From: Rheinheimera mesophila
Lineage (GTDB): Bacteria; Pseudomonadota; Gammaproteobacteria; Enterobacterales; Alteromonadaceae
DNA: 64,000 nt
Assembly: GCF_000986865.1 (NCBI RefSeq)
Contig: NZ_LAVS01000001.1
Span: 62,001-126,000 of the forward strand
Reading direction: 5' to 3'
In this document: positions 27,756 through 38,393 of the stretch, piece by piece
How positions within the stretch are numbered: the first letter of the stretch is position 1
Layout: each line of letters begins with the position of its first letter
Made by a program: the position numbers and the translations under genes
The notes under the pieces: model-generated
The model's database searches: none
Told to the model about the DNA's origin: nothing
The model's input: the letters and a program-made list of their open reading frames with translations, nothing else

Positions 27756-28235
27756 TAACAAGATGAGCTGCTGCAACACAAAATCGATCGCCTGCTGGCG
27801 CACTGTCGCTCTGTCACCATCAAAGAGGCGCTGCGACAATACCTGATGGCCCTGAATTTCAAAGCAAAAATGTACTGTGCCCACAGGTTTAGTGGCAGAG
27901 CCACCATCAGGACCGGCAATACCAGACACCGCCACAGCGACATCTGCTGCCGCCGCTTTAGCTGCGCCCACCGCCATTTCCAGTACTGTTTCTTTACTGA
28001 CAGCGCCGTATTGCAATAAAGTTTCGGCTTTCACTCCCAGCAGTTGCTGTTTGGATTTATTGCTGTAAGTGACAAAGGATCGGTCCAGATAAGCAGAACT
28101 TCCCGGCACAGCGGTCAACACGTAAGCGATACCACCGCCAGTGCAGGATTCTGCTGTGGTGATACTGAAGTTTTTCCGCAATAATAGCGCTCCGAGCTCC
28201 GCCGCCAATTGATAGGTGGTTACTGGAATTGTCAT
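27744..28235 (-). CDS. pncC: Nicotinamide-nucleotide amidohydrolase (PncC/CinA C-terminal domain)
   Basis: A 163-residue stand-alone CinA C-terminal domain, with TTAESCTGGGIAYVLT near the N terminus and AVSGIAGPDGGSATKPVGTVHF. It hydrolyses nicotinamide mononucleotide to nicotinate mononucleotide in pyridine-nucleotide recycling. The COG1058 half of full CinA is absent, as usual in enterics. It sits between recA and divergent mutS, a conserved arrangement, and its 3' end carries the recA -35 element. Confidence 0.93.
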   Translation of the reverse strand: MTIPVTTYQLAAELGALLLRKNFSITTAESCTGGGIAYVLTAVPGSSAYLDRSFVTYSNKSKQQLLGVKAETLLQYGAVSKETVLEMAVGAAKAAAADVAVAVSGIAGPDGGSATKPVGTVHFCFEIQGHQVLSQRLFDGDRATVRQQAIDFVLQQLILLLTD

Positions 28236-28267
28236 CTTTGATCCAACGCAGGAAGTAATACGTCATT

Positions 28268-30850
28268 ATGCCGCCAGAACAGAAAGACGGGCAAGCCCTA
28301 AGCCCGCATACGCCGATGATGCAACAATACCTTGGCCTGAAAAGTCAGCATCCAGATATTTTGCTGTTTTATCGGATGGGTGACTTTTACGAGCTGTTTT
28401 ACGATGACGCCAAAAAAGCCGCTGCGCTATTGGATATTTCTCTAACCAAAAGAGGCCAATCGGCTGGCCAGCCTATTCCAATGGCTGGCGTGCCTTATCA
28501 TTCGATTGAAGGCTACTTAGCCCGTTTAGTGCAGTTAGGCGAATCTGCAGCTATTTGTGAACAAATTGGCGACCCGGCTTTAAGTAAAGGCCCGGTCGAA
28601 CGCGCCGTAGTGCGAATAGTCACCCCAGGCACAGTCACAGACGAAGCCCTGCTGAATGAACGGCAGGATACGCTGGTGTCAGCGTTGTACCAGCACAAAG
28701 GCAGTTATGGGTTTGCCTACTTAGATGTCAGCAGCGGCCGCTTTTTAGTCAATGAAGTTTCGCATATCGATGATTTATTGGCGCTATTACAACGGTTAAA
28801 CCCGGCAGAAATTTTATATGCCGAAGCGCAGGACTGGCCGGATAGCATCGTCAACCGCAAAGGCGTGCGTCGCCGCCCTGTCTGGGAGTTTGAGCTGAGC
28901 AATGCCAAACGTTTATTGACCCAGCAATTTGGCACCCGCGATTTACAAAGTTTTGGGGTGGAACAGGCCCCAGTGGCGCTGATGGCTGCGGGCTGCTTAA
29001 TGGGGTATGTCAAAGACACCCAACGTGCTCAGTTGCCGCATATCCGTTCTATTGCGCTTGAACGCAATCAGGACTGCATCGTATTAGATGCAGCCACCCG
29101 GCGTAACCTGGAACTAACCCAAACTTTAGCAGGTCAGTTTGACCATACCCTTGCAGCCGTTTTGGATCAATGCCAGACCGCTATGGGCAGTCGATTACTC
29201 AAGCGCTGGATCCATGCGCCGCTGCGTGATCAGGCCTTAGTAGCCGCACGGCATCAGGCTGTGGCTGAATTGCAGCAGCATCACCAGAGCCTACAGCCGC
29301 GGTTTAAACAAGTTGGGGATACAGAACGGGTGATTGCCCGTTTAGCCCTGCGTAGCGCCAGGCCGCGTGATTTCTCCCGTTTACGTGCGGCTTTGCAATT
29401 ATTGCCTGAACTCGCACCTGCACTTAGTACACTACAAAGTCCTTTATTGGCGCAGCTTGCTGCCAAATGCCAGCCTCTGCCAACGCTTTGTGATTTATTA
29501 GAGCGCGCTATAGTCGACTCCCCGCCCATGCTGATCCGGGACGGTGGAGTAATAGCTCAGGGCTACAACGCCGAGCTGGACCAGTGGCGCGAGCTGGCTA
29601 CAGGTGCCACGGATTATCTGGAGCGACTGGAGCAACGCGAAAAAGAGCGCACTGGCATCGCCTCACTCAAGGTAGGTTTTAACAGAGTGGCTGGGTATTA
29701 CATTGAAACTGGCCGCAGCGCTGCCGATCAGGTGCCAGCCGACTATATTCGCCGCCAAACCTTAAAAAATAACGAACGTTTTATTATTCCTGAGTTAAAA
29801 GAATACGAAGACAAAGTGCTTGGTAGTCAAAGCAAAGCTTTGGCGCTGGAAAAGCAGCTCTACGATGAATTATTTGATTTAACAGCACCTTATCTGGCTG
29901 ATTTACAGCAACTGTCCGCCGCTTTGGCCGAACTGGATTTACTGACCAACTTTGCAGAACGGGCTGAACAGTTGAATTACCATCAGCCAGAGCTCACGCC
30001 AGAGCCTGGCATAGAGATAGAAGCAGGTCGTCATCCTGTGGTAGAACAGGTGATGACAGAACCTTTTATCGCCAACCCGTTAAAACTCTCACCAGAGCGG
30101 CGCATGCTGATGATCACAGGCCCGAACATGGGCGGTAAATCAACTTATATGCGTCAGAACGCTTTGATTGTGTTGATGGCTTACATAGGTAGCTTTGTCC
30201 CAGCCGACAAGGCTGTATTAGGCCCGGTTGACCGCATTTTCACCCGGGTAGGTGCATCCGATGATCTGGCGTCGGGCCGCTCGACTTTTATGGTGGAAAT
30301 GACCGAAACCGCCACTATTTTGCATCATGCCACGGCACAGAGTTTAGTGCTGATGGATGAAATAGGCCGTGGCACCAGCACTTATGATGGTTTGTCGTTG
30401 GCCTGGGCCTGCGCTGACTATCTGGCGCAGCAACTCAAAGCCATGACCTTATTTGCGACCCACTATTTTGAGCTGACCGAGCTGGCCTCGCAGTTAAAGG
30501 GCCTCGCCAATATCCATCTGGATGCGGTAGAACACGATGAACATATTGTGTTTATGCATCAGGTGCAGGACGGTGCTGCCAGCAAAAGTTATGGTTTACA
30601 GGTGGCACAGCTTGCCGGTGTGCCGCGGGTGGTGATCCAAAAAGCCAAACAAAAACTGAGCCAATTGGAACAACAGTCCGTTATCAGTGCCAAAGCACCT
30701 GCTAACAAAACAGTAGAGCCGCTGCAGCAGCAATTATTTGTCGAAGCCGAACCTCACCCCATACTAGAGCAACTGGCCGCTCTGGATCCGGATCAGTTAT
30801 CGGCCCGACAGGCGCTGGATTTGTTGTATCAGCTCAAAGAGCGCTTGTAA
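28268..30850 (+). CDS. mutS: DNA mismatch repair protein MutS
   Basis: An 860-residue MutS with all domains: mismatch recognition with the Phe-x-Glu motif in [11 protein letters not shown], connector, lever/clamp, and the ATPase with Walker [10 protein letters not shown], Walker [17 protein letters not shown] and the helix-turn-helix end. It recognises base mismatches and recruits MutL. It is divergent from the pncC gene. Its stop is followed after about 15 bp by a strong ribosome site for the next gene. Confidence 0.98.
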   Translation: MPPEQKDGQALSPHTPMMQQYLGLKSQHPDILLFYRMGDFYELFYDDAKKAAALLDISLTKRGQSAGQPIPMAGVPYHSIEGYLARLVQLGESAAICEQIGDPALSKGPVERAVVRIVTPGTVTDEALLNERQDTLVSALYQHKGSYGFAYLDVSSGRFLVNEVSHIDDLLALLQRLNPAEILYAEAQDWPDSIVNRKGVRRRPVWEFELSNAKRLLTQQFGTRDLQSFGVEQAPVALMAAGCLMGYVKDTQRAQLPHIRSIALERNQDCIVLDAATRRNLELTQTLAGQFDHTLAAVLDQCQTAMGSRLLKRWIHAPLRDQALVAARHQAVAELQQHHQSLQPRFKQVGDTERVIARLALRSARPRDFSRLRAALQLLPELAPALSTLQSPLLAQLAAKCQPLPTLCDLLERAIVDSPPMLIRDGGVIAQGYNAELDQWRELATGATDYLERLEQREKERTGIASLKVGFNRVAGYYIETGRSAADQVPADYIRRQTLKNNERFIIPELKEYEDKVLGSQSKALALEKQLYDELFDLTAPYLADLQQLSAALAELDLLTNFAERAEQLNYHQPELTPEPGIEIEAGRHPVVEQVMTEPFIANPLKLSPERRMLMITGPNMGGKSTYMRQNALIVLMAYIGSFVPADKAVLGPVDRIFTRVGASDDLASGRSTFMVEMTETATILHHATAQSLVLMDEIGRGTSTYDGLSLAWACADYLAQQLKAMTLFATHYFELTELASQLKGLANIHLDAVEHDEHIVFMHQVQDGAASKSYGLQVAQLAGVPRVVIQKAKQKLSQLEQQSVISAKAPANKTVEPLQQQLFVEAEPHPILEQLAALDPDQLSARQALDLLYQLKERL

Positions 30851-30864
30851 CCATCAGGTTGAAA

Positions 30865-30880
30865 AAAGGAGTGGGTTATT
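30865..30880 (+). promoter_or_regulatory. Strong ribosome site placed before an in-frame ATT codon
   Basis: AAAGGAG (30865-30871) lies six bases before ATT (30878-30880), which is in frame with the PhoD-like gene. The first conventional start, TTG at 30893, is 21 bases from this site, too far for normal initiation. Confidence 0.5.
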
Positions 30881-30892
30881 TCTGAACTAAGT

Positions 30893-32836
30893 TTGTCTAC
30901 AGCAGCCAGTCAGCTCCCGCTGGTATGGGCTGGCCCTCTGTTACGCCGCCTGACCCCAAAGCGGCTTTGTCTCTGGTTCGCTACTTCTGAACCTGTTGCA
31001 TTCAAACTTCAGCTTCAGCCTGAACAAGGTGAAATGCTGAAGTTTGACACCAAAGAGCTACAGCCTTTTGTGCAACACATTCAGCTTGCCGGTCAATTAC
31101 ATCTGGTGTTGCTGGATCTTGAACTGAGCCAGGCACTGCCGACAGAACGCTGGATTAGTTATGATCTGCAGTTAAAAACCAGCAACAGCGATTGGCAAAA
31201 CTGGCGGCAGTGGGCGGACGATTTAGTCTATCCGGGACGGGATTTACCGGGTTTTATCCTTAAACCCAAGGTGCATTCGGTGTTGCATGGTTCTTGCCGT
31301 AAACCCCACTTTGGTGCCAGAGATGGTTTAGTTCGTGCTGACCAGCAGTTAAAGGACACAGCACCAGCGCAATGGCCATCGCTGTTAATGTTAAGTGGCG
31401 ATCAGGTCTACACAGACGATGTGGCTGCCCCTATGCTGTACGCCATTCATCAGTTAATAGCCAGGCTGGAGTTTGCCGACGAAATTTTACCTTGCGCAAC
31501 CTTAAGCTCAAGTGACGAGCTGCATAACAACACGCCCTATTATTACCAGCGCGAAAAACTGTTACCGGCCACTGAAGCCAGTTATCAAGTATTAAAACAG
31601 CTATTTCAGGGTGCTAAAAAGCCGGTTTTCACCACAGACAATGCGCATAACCATTTGATTTCTTTTGCTGAGATATGTTCGATGTACCTGCTGGTCTGGT
31701 CGCCTGCGCCATGGCAGGGGCTGGAGTTGCAAATGCCGGAAGATGTGCTCAATAGTTTTAGCCCTGAGCGCCAGAAGCGCTGCAAAAGCTACAGTCAGAA
31801 TCTGATGGACTTTAAAGCAGGCTTAGGCCAGGTCAGGCGTCTAATGGCTCATCTGCCGGTCGCTATGATGTTTGATGATCATGATATTACCGACGACTGG
31901 AATTTAACCGCAGAGTGGGAACAAACGGCTTACGAACATCCATTTTCCCGCCGTATTATTGGCAATGCACTGATGGGTTATTTGCTGTTTCAGGGTTTTG
32001 GTAATGCGCCGGAAAAAGTACAAAAGTTAGTTCCCTTATGCCAGCAGGCGCTGAGCCAACCCGGCACTGAAGCTCATGATGAATGCATTAATAGTCTGCT
32101 CAAATTTTCTGACTGGCATTACAGTTGGCCTACCCAACCGCCTTTGTTGGTGCTGGATACCCGCACTCAACGCTGGCGCTCTGAACTATCGCTGGAAAAA
32201 CCCTCAGGTTTAATGGATTGGGAAGCTATTACTGAATTACAGCAACAACTGCTGGGGCACGATGCGGTATTGCTGGTATCCCCCGCTCCTGTGTTTGGTG
32301 TGAAACTGATTGAAACTATTCAGCGGATATTTACCAGTTTTGGTAAACCACTGATGGTGGATGCTGAAAACTGGATGACTCATCCCGGTTCTGCTTATGC
32401 ACTGTTGAATTTATTCCGCCATCCAAAAACCCCACGCAACTTTGTCATTTTATCCGGTGATGTGCATTACAGTTTTGTTTTTCAGGTAAAGCTCAGGCAC
32501 AAACAGCAAAGCCCATCCATTTGGCAAGTGACCAGCAGTGGCCTGAAAAATGAGTTTCCACATAAGCTGCTCGCTTTGTTGGATACAGCCAACCGCTGGC
32601 TGTACGCCTCCCGCTCACCGTTGAACTGGTTTACCAAAAGACGGCGGATGAAAATCACGCACCACAAACCCATAGGTGAAACCAAAGGCCGCCGTCTGGT
32701 CAATGCGGCGGGTATAGGGTTAGTGGAGCTAACGACGGAAGGAGTACCGAGTAAAATTCAGCAATTGTGCTCGGATGGCAATACGGTTAGTTTTGAACTG
32801 GAAAAGGAGAGTGATGACATGGACTTGAATTTTTAA
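30893..32836 (+). CDS. PhoD-like metallophosphatase
   Basis: A protein of about 647 residues related to alkaline phosphatase D. An N-terminal beta domain of about 130 residues is followed by the phosphatase core: HGSCRKPHFGARDG, LSGDQVYTDDVA, MMFDDHDITDDWN and ILSGDVHYSFVF, which carry the usual metal ligands. No signal peptide is visible, so it may be cytoplasmic. The substrate is unknown; relatives act on phosphodiesters or phosphomonoesters. The listed start is the first conventional codon, TTG; the ribosome site instead suggests ATT at 30878, adding five residues. It follows mutS closely and may be co-transcribed with it. Confidence 0.85.
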   Translation: MSTAASQLPLVWAGPLLRRLTPKRLCLWFATSEPVAFKLQLQPEQGEMLKFDTKELQPFVQHIQLAGQLHLVLLDLELSQALPTERWISYDLQLKTSNSDWQNWRQWADDLVYPGRDLPGFILKPKVHSVLHGSCRKPHFGARDGLVRADQQLKDTAPAQWPSLLMLSGDQVYTDDVAAPMLYAIHQLIARLEFADEILPCATLSSSDELHNNTPYYYQREKLLPATEASYQVLKQLFQGAKKPVFTTDNAHNHLISFAEICSMYLLVWSPAPWQGLELQMPEDVLNSFSPERQKRCKSYSQNLMDFKAGLGQVRRLMAHLPVAMMFDDHDITDDWNLTAEWEQTAYEHPFSRRIIGNALMGYLLFQGFGNAPEKVQKLVPLCQQALSQPGTEAHDECINSLLKFSDWHYSWPTQPPLLVLDTRTQRWRSELSLEKPSGLMDWEAITELQQQLLGHDAVLLVSPAPVFGVKLIETIQRIFTSFGKPLMVDAENWMTHPGSAYALLNLFRHPKTPRNFVILSGDVHYSFVFQVKLRHKQQSPSIWQVTSSGLKNEFPHKLLALLDTANRWLYASRSPLNWFTKRRRMKITHHKPIGETKGRRLVNAAGIGLVELTTEGVPSKIQQLCSDGNTVSFELEKESDDMDLNF

Positions 32837-32844
32837 AGCATGAC

Positions 32845-32879
32845 TGCAGAGATCAGAGAGTCAGCTTCTGATCACTGCA
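32845..32879. terminator. Hairpin between the PhoD-like gene and rpoS
   Basis: GATCAGA (32851-32857) pairs with TCTGATC (32867-32873), with outer TGCA/TGCA pairing. It lies between convergent stops and has no T-run. Confidence 0.45.
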
Positions 32880-32888
32880 CTACATGGC

Positions 32889-33887
32889 TTATTCCTGGAA
32901 TAAGGTTTCGATATTCAGACCCTGATGGGTGACAATTTCACGCAGACGGCGCAGTGCCTCCACCTGAATTTGTCGCACCCGTTCGCGGGTTAACCCAATT
33001 TCTTTACCTACATCTTCCAGCGTCGACGGCTCATAGCCTAATAAACCAAAACGTCGGGCCAGAACCTCGCGTTGTTTGGCATTAAGCTCATCCAGCCAAA
33101 TCACCAGATGCTGACGAATATCGGCATCCTGTAATTCAGTTTCCGGGCCTAATTCTTTTTCATCGGCCAGCACATCCAGCAACTGTTTTTCCGAAGAGCC
33201 CGCAACAGGAGTATCTACTGACGTAATTTTTTCATTCAGCTTCAACATCTTACGCACTTCTTCCACAGGCCTGTCCAGCGCTGCTGCAATTTCTTCCGGC
33301 GTGGGTTCATGATCCAGCCGCTGCGACAACTCACGGGCTGCACGCAAATAAATGTTCAGTTCTTTCACAACATGAATGGGCAAACGAATAGTGCGGGTCT
33401 GATTCATAATGGCCCGTTCTATGGTTTGACGGATCCACCAGGTCGCATAAGTTGAAAAACGAAAACCACGTTCAGGATCAAACTTTTCCACCGCCCGGAT
33501 CAAGCCTAAGTTGCCTTCTTCAATCAGATCCAGCAAAGCTAAACCACGATTGATATAACGACGAGCAATTTTCACCACTAAACGTAAGTTACTTTCAATC
33601 ATACGTTTACGGGCAGCTTTGTCGCCTTTGAGCGCAAGGCGGGAGAAATACACTTCTTCTTCGGCAGATAGCAGGGGGGAAAAACCAATTTCACCCAGAT
33701 AAATCTGAGTGGCGTCCATAGCTCGCTGGCTATCATTGGCAGTGAATACGTCGTCTGGGGTGTTGTCTTCTTCCGCTGCTAAAGCGGCTAAATCAGGTTC
33801 AGCGTTGTCGTCATCAGCTAACATCACATCGTCTGTTAAGTCAGCTTCCTTAAATTCAATTACATCATCGTCATCTTTATGGCCCAT
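32889..33887 (-). CDS. rpoS: Stationary-phase sigma factor RpoS
   Basis: A 332-residue sigma-38 with an acidic N terminus, region 1.2 ([21 protein letters not shown]), region 2 ([37 protein letters not shown]), region 3 and region 4 with the helix-turn-helix [21 protein letters not shown]. It directs transcription of general-stress and stationary-phase genes, and could include the photolyase or OsmC-pirin genes here, although that is not shown. Its position after nlpD is the usual gammaproteobacterial order, where an rpoS promoter often lies inside nlpD. Confidence 0.97.
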   Translation of the reverse strand: MGHKDDDDVIEFKEADLTDDVMLADDDNAEPDLAALAAEEDNTPDDVFTANDSQRAMDATQIYLGEIGFSPLLSAEEEVYFSRLALKGDKAARKRMIESNLRLVVKIARRYINRGLALLDLIEEGNLGLIRAVEKFDPERGFRFSTYATWWIRQTIERAIMNQTRTIRLPIHVVKELNIYLRAARELSQRLDHEPTPEEIAAALDRPVEEVRKMLKLNEKITSVDTPVAGSSEKQLLDVLADEKELGPETELQDADIRQHLVIWLDELNAKQREVLARRFGLLGYEPSTLEDVGKEIGLTRERVRQIQVEALRRLREIVTHQGLNIETLFQE

Positions 33888-33983
33888 TTCCTTCTCCCAC
33901 TTCTACAAGCTTTGGGTATCACCTGAACTGCCTGGTATCCTTACCTCTTCGCCCTTTCGGGGTGATGTTTTTATTATATTTAA

Positions 33984-34832
33984 TTATTTTAGGTATCGCT
34001 TTGGATCCACAGACTTACCCCGGAAACGGATTTCAAAATGCAGCCTGACAGAGGTCGCATCGGTATCACCCATTTCAGCTATAGTTTGTCCGCTTACAAC
34101 AGTATCACGCTCTTTCACCAGAAGTTTTCGGTTATGCGCATAAGCGCTTAAGAAGTCGTCGTTGTGACGGATAATCACCAGATTGCCGTAGCCTCTTAGT
34201 GCATTACCTGCATAAACCACTTCACCCGCCGCTGCTGCTTTTATAGGAGTACCAGCTTTCCCTCCTATATCCAACCCTTTGTTACCATGTTCAGCGTTTG
34301 AGAAGCCAGCCAATAGTGGTCCACGAACTGGCCACGACCATCTGACTTTAGAACTGGAAACAGAATTTTCTGCTGAAGTTGCATTTTCCTTTACTGTCTG
34401 CTTTCGAACATAACCCGTTTGGTTGTTGCGCGCAACAGCTTTGTTAGCAGTTGTTAATTTACTTTGAGTTGCTGACTGATTTCTACCTGCAGCAGCCACC
34501 GATTTTGGCGCTTTAACTGATGAATTAGGTTGTTCACCGCGAATCGAAGTGTATTTTTTGTTACTAAAACGTAAAGTTTGGCCTACAAAAATCCGATATG
34601 GTGGTGGAATATGATTTAGCTGAGCCAGTTCACGGTAATCCATACCCGCCCTGAATGCGAGCGAATACAAGGTGTCACCGGCCTGAACCACATAACCAGA
34701 GACAGTTTCACCTTGTGGATATTTTTTGTAATAGTTTTTGATGTCATTGAGTGTAGTGACGGGTGCTGGCGATTCTCTTGAGCTACAAGCCGTTAAGATC
34801 AGAACCAGGCAACAGACACTCCAATACTTCAT
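33984..34832 (-). CDS. nlpD: NlpD, amidase-activating lipoprotein with LysM and degenerate LytM domain
   Basis: A 282-residue lipoprotein (lipobox LILTAC). A LysM domain (VQAGDTLYSLAFRAG, to about residue 90) binds peptidoglycan; a Ser/Thr/Asn-rich linker follows; the C-terminal M23/LytM domain spans about 170-282. The active-site HxxxD is NKGLD here and other ligands are lost, as in E. coli NlpD, which activates the AmiC amidase during cell separation rather than cutting itself. The gene begins four bases after the yqaA stop. Confidence 0.94.
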   Translation of the reverse strand: MKYWSVCCLVLILTACSSRESPAPVTTLNDIKNYYKKYPQGETVSGYVVQAGDTLYSLAFRAGMDYRELAQLNHIPPPYRIFVGQTLRFSNKKYTSIRGEQPNSSVKAPKSVAAAGRNQSATQSKLTTANKAVARNNQTGYVRKQTVKENATSAENSVSSSKVRWSWPVRGPLLAGFSNAEHGNKGLDIGGKAGTPIKAAAAGEVVYAGNALRGYGNLVIIRHNDDFLSAYAHNRKLLVKERDTVVSGQTIAEMGDTDATSVRLHFEIRFRGKSVDPKRYLK

Positions 34833-34835
34833 CAG

Positions 34836-35414
34836 TTAGCGATACACCAGATACAAGATTCCACCCAGAGCTACTGTGCCCCAGCCCAGCCAGTCGACTA
34901 TGTCCCGTAGCTTTTGTTGCATTTTTTCACCACCCCAATACATCAGGCCTGCCACCAGAAAGAACCGACTGGCCCGGCCAATGAAAGAAGCAATCACAAA
35001 AGGAAAAAATGCCATCTGCATCAGTCCGGCGCCGACAGTAAATAACTTATAAGGAATAGGAGAGAAACCGGCAATAAACACCACCCACACACCATAGGTA
35101 GTAAACCAGTGTTCTACTTTGGCAAACGTCTCTTGATGGCCCAGATATTCGACGGTTGGCAACACTAGTGGTTCATACAACCATAACCCGAGCAAGTAGC
35201 CACAAATGCCACCCAATACCGAAAACAAGGTCGTAACCCAGGCAAAACGCCAGGCTTTATGCCGTTGTGCTAATGCCATAGGAGCCAGCATCACGTCTGG
35301 CGGTATAGGAAAAATAACAGATTCAGTAAAACTTAAACCAGCTAAATACCGTTCGGCATGGCGATGTTTTGCCCACAACAGTGCTTTATCATACATCCAT
35401 TGAAAAATTTTCAA
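34836..35414 (-). CDS. yqaA: YqaA-family membrane protein (DedA/SNARE-associated type)
   Basis: A 193-residue inner-membrane protein with about four to five hydrophobic segments and the DedA-type motif FIAGFSPIPYKLFTVGAG. The family is small and its function is not established; DedA relatives move lipids. The TTG at 35414 is the likely start: AAAAGGA lies about eight bases upstream, it falls just after the pcm stop, and the protein then begins KIFQWMYDKALLWAKHRHA. A longer frame to 35468 would overlap pcm. It sits in the conserved surE-pcm-yqaA-nlpD-rpoS chain. Confidence 0.85.
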   Translation of the reverse strand: MKIFQWMYDKALLWAKHRHAERYLAGLSFTESVIFPIPPDVMLAPMALAQRHKAWRFAWVTTLFSVLGGICGYLLGLWLYEPLVLPTVEYLGHQETFAKVEHWFTTYGVWVVFIAGFSPIPYKLFTVGAGLMQMAFFPFVIASFIGRASRFFLVAGLMYWGGEKMQQKLRDIVDWLGWGTVALGGILYLVYR

Positions 35415-35436
35415 CTTTTTTTCCTTTTTATATCCG

Positions 35437-36075
35437 TCAGGCCAGCTCACCCGGCACCAGCGGGACAAAACGTACCGCTTCTACATCTTTTTGTTCAAAC
35501 TCATCGCCGCAGCGGGTAAAGACCCGTAACACTTGTTCCTGAGCCCCCACAGGGATCACCAGACGCCCCCCCTCCGACAACTGTTGTAACAGCGCCTGCG
35601 GTACTTCATGAGGTGCCGCCGTGACTATAATGCAGTCAAAAGGTGCTTTACTGGCCCAGCCCAGCCAGCCATCGCCATGTTTCATCGAAACATTGTGTAA
35701 ATCTAGCTGTTGCAAACGCCGTTTCGCCTGAAACTGCAGCGACTTTATCCGTTCAACACTACAAACCTGTGAAAATAAACGTGCCAGCACAGCGGTCTGA
35801 TAACCAGAACCTGTGCCAATTTCCAGTACCTTCTGACATTGCTGTGATTGCAGCAGCAATTCAGTCATTTTTGCCACTATGTAAGGCTGTGAAATGGTCT
35901 GGCCTTGTCCTATCGGCAAAGCAGTATTTTCATAAGCTTTATGCGCCAGCACAGCTTCGACAAACAAATGCCGCGGCGTCTGCGCGATAGCAGATAATAC
36001 TCTGCTGTCCTGAATACCATCCTGTTGAAGCTTTTGTGCCAATACAGCGGCACTGCGATGGGTAACTACAGCCAT
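35437..36075 (-). CDS. pcm: Protein-L-isoaspartate O-methyltransferase
   Basis: A 212-residue enzyme that methylates isoaspartyl residues with AdoMet so damaged proteins can be repaired. It shows [14 protein letters not shown] and the AdoMet motif [16 protein letters not shown]. It starts three bases after the surE stop, as is typical of the stationary-phase survival block upstream of rpoS. Confidence 0.96.
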   Translation of the reverse strand: MAVVTHRSAAVLAQKLQQDGIQDSRVLSAIAQTPRHLFVEAVLAHKAYENTALPIGQGQTISQPYIVAKMTELLLQSQQCQKVLEIGTGSGYQTAVLARLFSQVCSVERIKSLQFQAKRRLQQLDLHNVSMKHGDGWLGWASKAPFDCIIVTAAPHEVPQALLQQLSEGGRLVIPVGAQEQVLRVFTRCGDEFEQKDVEAVRFVPLVPGELA

Positions 36076-36078
36076 AAC

Positions 36079-36831
36079 TTAACACTCAATTCCATCTAAC
36101 CAATCGGTTAATAATTCCATGCTGCGATAGGCGGTCATGTCGACATGCAAAGGCGTAATAGACGCATATCCTTGTGCTATCGCATAAAAATCTGTACCAG
36201 GACCGGCATCCAGTTCAGGACCTAAAGAGCCATACCAATAAATAGGTCTGCCCCATGGATCCATTGCACTTTGCATAGTTTCAGCCTTGTGGCGGCGGCC
36301 TAAACGGGTGACCTGAATGCCGCGCAGTTGCTCTAATGGCACTGCAGGTACATTGATATTCAGAATTTGATCCGCAGGCAATGGCTGGGACTTGAGCTTT
36401 TTAATCACCTGCACTGTGACATAAGCAGCAGTAGCAAAATGCTGCTCATCGCGGCCTGCCAAAGACACAGCAATAGCAGGCAACCCCAGATGCCGCCCTT
36501 CTGTTGCCGCAGCCACAGTGCCGGAATACAGCACATCGTCGCCTAAATTAGCGCCATGATTAATACCGGCCACCACTAGATCCGGTGCTTTGGCCAACAA
36601 CTGATTGATTGCCAAATGCACACAGTCTGTTGGCGTACCATTGACTGCAATAAAACCATTATCCAACTGCTGAGTTCGTAACGGATTTAACAAAGTGAGC
36701 GAATTACTGGCCCCACTGCAGTTGCGATCGGGTCCTACCGTAGTGACTTCTGCAATAGCAGATAGAGCCTGCTGCAGCACCTGTATCCCCTTGGCGTACA
36801 CGCCATCGTCGTTACTTAATAAAATTCGCAT
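36079..36831 (-). CDS. surE: 5'/3'-nucleotidase SurE
   Basis: A 250-residue metal-dependent nucleotidase. The N terminus [15 protein letters not shown] holds the metal-binding Asp pair, followed by [25 protein letters not shown] and [20 protein letters not shown]. It removes phosphate from nucleoside monophosphates and helps survival in stationary phase. It belongs to the same transcript direction as truD and pcm. Confidence 0.97.
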   Translation of the reverse strand: MRILLSNDDGVYAKGIQVLQQALSAIAEVTTVGPDRNCSGASNSLTLLNPLRTQQLDNGFIAVNGTPTDCVHLAINQLLAKAPDLVVAGINHGANLGDDVLYSGTVAAATEGRHLGLPAIAVSLAGRDEQHFATAAYVTVQVIKKLKSQPLPADQILNINVPAVPLEQLRGIQVTRLGRRHKAETMQSAMDPWGRPIYWYGSLGPELDAGPGTDFYAIAQGYASITPLHVDMTAYRSMELLTDWLDGIEC

Positions 36832-36858
36832 TGATGATTTGCCCCCGCCGCCGGAACA

Positions 36859-37911
36859 TTAATCCAAAGTGGCGTAATTACGTTGCACATCCTGGTAATC
36901 CACCAGCTCCCGTAACACGGCAGTGGCAAAGCAACCAGAATAGAGTTTAAAGCTAATTTTTACATGCTGGCCTTGTACTTCGGCCGCTAAATCTATGGGG
37001 ATGACGCGGATACTGCGCCGCTCTGCCCTGACATTCAACTCAGCGAGCTTATCCACCCAATGTTGCCAGGGCTTCAGGCTTTGTTGTTCAAAAGCCAAAG
37101 CATCGGCTGTCGTTAACGCTTCACCTAAACCCGGCAATCCCGCTGTGGGGTGAATATCAGCCTCAAGCAAACGTTGATTTAAGCGCTCGTCACTCTGCGG
37201 CACTTTAAACACGGAACCAGAGCCATCCAACTGCACTACTTCACCCGCCAGAAGCTGGTTAAAAGTCCCGGCTCTAACCCTGGCATCAACCTGTAAATTA
37301 AACAAAAAAGATCGGCTGGCCGACAAAGCTAAACCGCGTATTTTCCGATCTTCAATACCACCACCGGAAAACAGTTGCTCGGCTAAAGCTAAATTACCAC
37401 CCTGGATGCCAAAACGTTGCTCGCCGTAATAATTCGGTACGCCTTGTTTCACTAACGCTAACCGCCCGAGCAACGCTGGAATATCGCTGACATCCCGTAA
37501 GGTCAGAATGAATTCGTTGTATTTTATCGAGCCTAACTTTAACCTGCGCTGATGACGAATGCTGTCGAGGATTTTTACTCCCTCAATAGTCCAGTCCTGC
37601 CAGTTCAACTGCTGTTTGATAGGCACCGGCAGACAAAACCACTGCCGGGTCACCGCATGGCGATCTTTTAAGCCCGCATAACTAACCTGACGGGCTTTAC
37701 AGCCTGCCAGTTCGGCCAATAATTTCGCAACATACTGAGTATTCTGACCAATTTTCTCCACCAGCAACAGCATATGCTCACCGGCGCCAGTCGGTGTAAA
37801 ACTTAGCTCTTCATGCACAATAAAATCATCGGGTTGCACACGTAATAAAGCGCTAGTTTCAGGTTGTCCGTACAGATAACTTAACTGTGGCAGCTCGGCT
37901 TTTGGTTGCAT
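36859..37911 (-). CDS. truD: tRNA pseudouridine(13) synthase TruD
   Basis: A 350-residue pseudouridine synthase. Asp83 in YAGLKDRHAVTRQ is the catalytic residue, followed by GVPNYYGEQRFG and the TRUD insertion domain. It modifies U13 in tRNA-Glu. Its start overlaps the ispF stop by one base (ATGA), the usual ispD-ispF-truD arrangement. Confidence 0.96.
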   Translation of the reverse strand: MQPKAELPQLSYLYGQPETSALLRVQPDDFIVHEELSFTPTGAGEHMLLLVEKIGQNTQYVAKLLAELAGCKARQVSYAGLKDRHAVTRQWFCLPVPIKQQLNWQDWTIEGVKILDSIRHQRRLKLGSIKYNEFILTLRDVSDIPALLGRLALVKQGVPNYYGEQRFGIQGGNLALAEQLFSGGGIEDRKIRGLALSASRSFLFNLQVDARVRAGTFNQLLAGEVVQLDGSGSVFKVPQSDERLNQRLLEADIHPTAGLPGLGEALTTADALAFEQQSLKPWQHWVDKLAELNVRAERRSIRVIPIDLAAEVQGQHVKISFKLYSGCFATAVLRELVDYQDVQRNYATLD

Positions 37912-38393
37912 CAGGATTTTACCAACAGCACAACGGCTTCAACAGCAATGCCTTCTTTACGGCCAACAAAACCCAGTTTCTCTGTGGTAGTGGCTTTGAC
38001 ATTCACCTGTGACAAACCACACACCAGATCTTCAGCCATACAAGCGCGCATCGCATCGATATGAGGCGCCATTTTTGGTGCCTGCGCCATAATAGTCACG
38101 TCCAGATTACCTACTTGATACCCCAGCGCTTTGACATCGGCAAACACCTTGCGCAATAAAATACGGCTGTCGATGCCTTTAAAAGCGGCATCTGTGTCCG
38201 GGAAATGATGGCCTATATCACCTAACGCCATAGCACCTAACAAGGCATCGGACACGGCATGCAGCACCACATCACCGTCTGAATGGGCCAGCAAACCCTG
38301 TTCGTAAGGAATTTTCACGCCACCTAAAGTAACAGGGCCTTCACCACCAAAAGCGTGCACATCAAAACCATGACCAATACGAAACGGCATCAT
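37911..38393 (-). CDS. ispF: 2-C-methyl-D-erythritol 2,4-cyclodiphosphate synthase IspF
   Basis: A 160-residue enzyme of the MEP isoprenoid pathway, with [12 protein letters not shown] (metal Asp and His), [23 protein letters not shown] and [20 protein letters not shown]. It makes the cyclic diphosphate from the product of IspD and IspE. The frame is open upstream, but homology starts at MMPFRIGHG; the ATGATG at 38393/38390 overlaps the ispD stop. Confidence 0.96.
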   Translation of the reverse strand: MMPFRIGHGFDVHAFGGEGPVTLGGVKIPYEQGLLAHSDGDVVLHAVSDALLGAMALGDIGHHFPDTDAAFKGIDSRILLRKVFADVKALGYQVGNLDVTIMAQAPKMAPHIDAMRACMAEDLVCGLSQVNVKATTTEKLGFVGRKEGIAVEAVVLLVKS

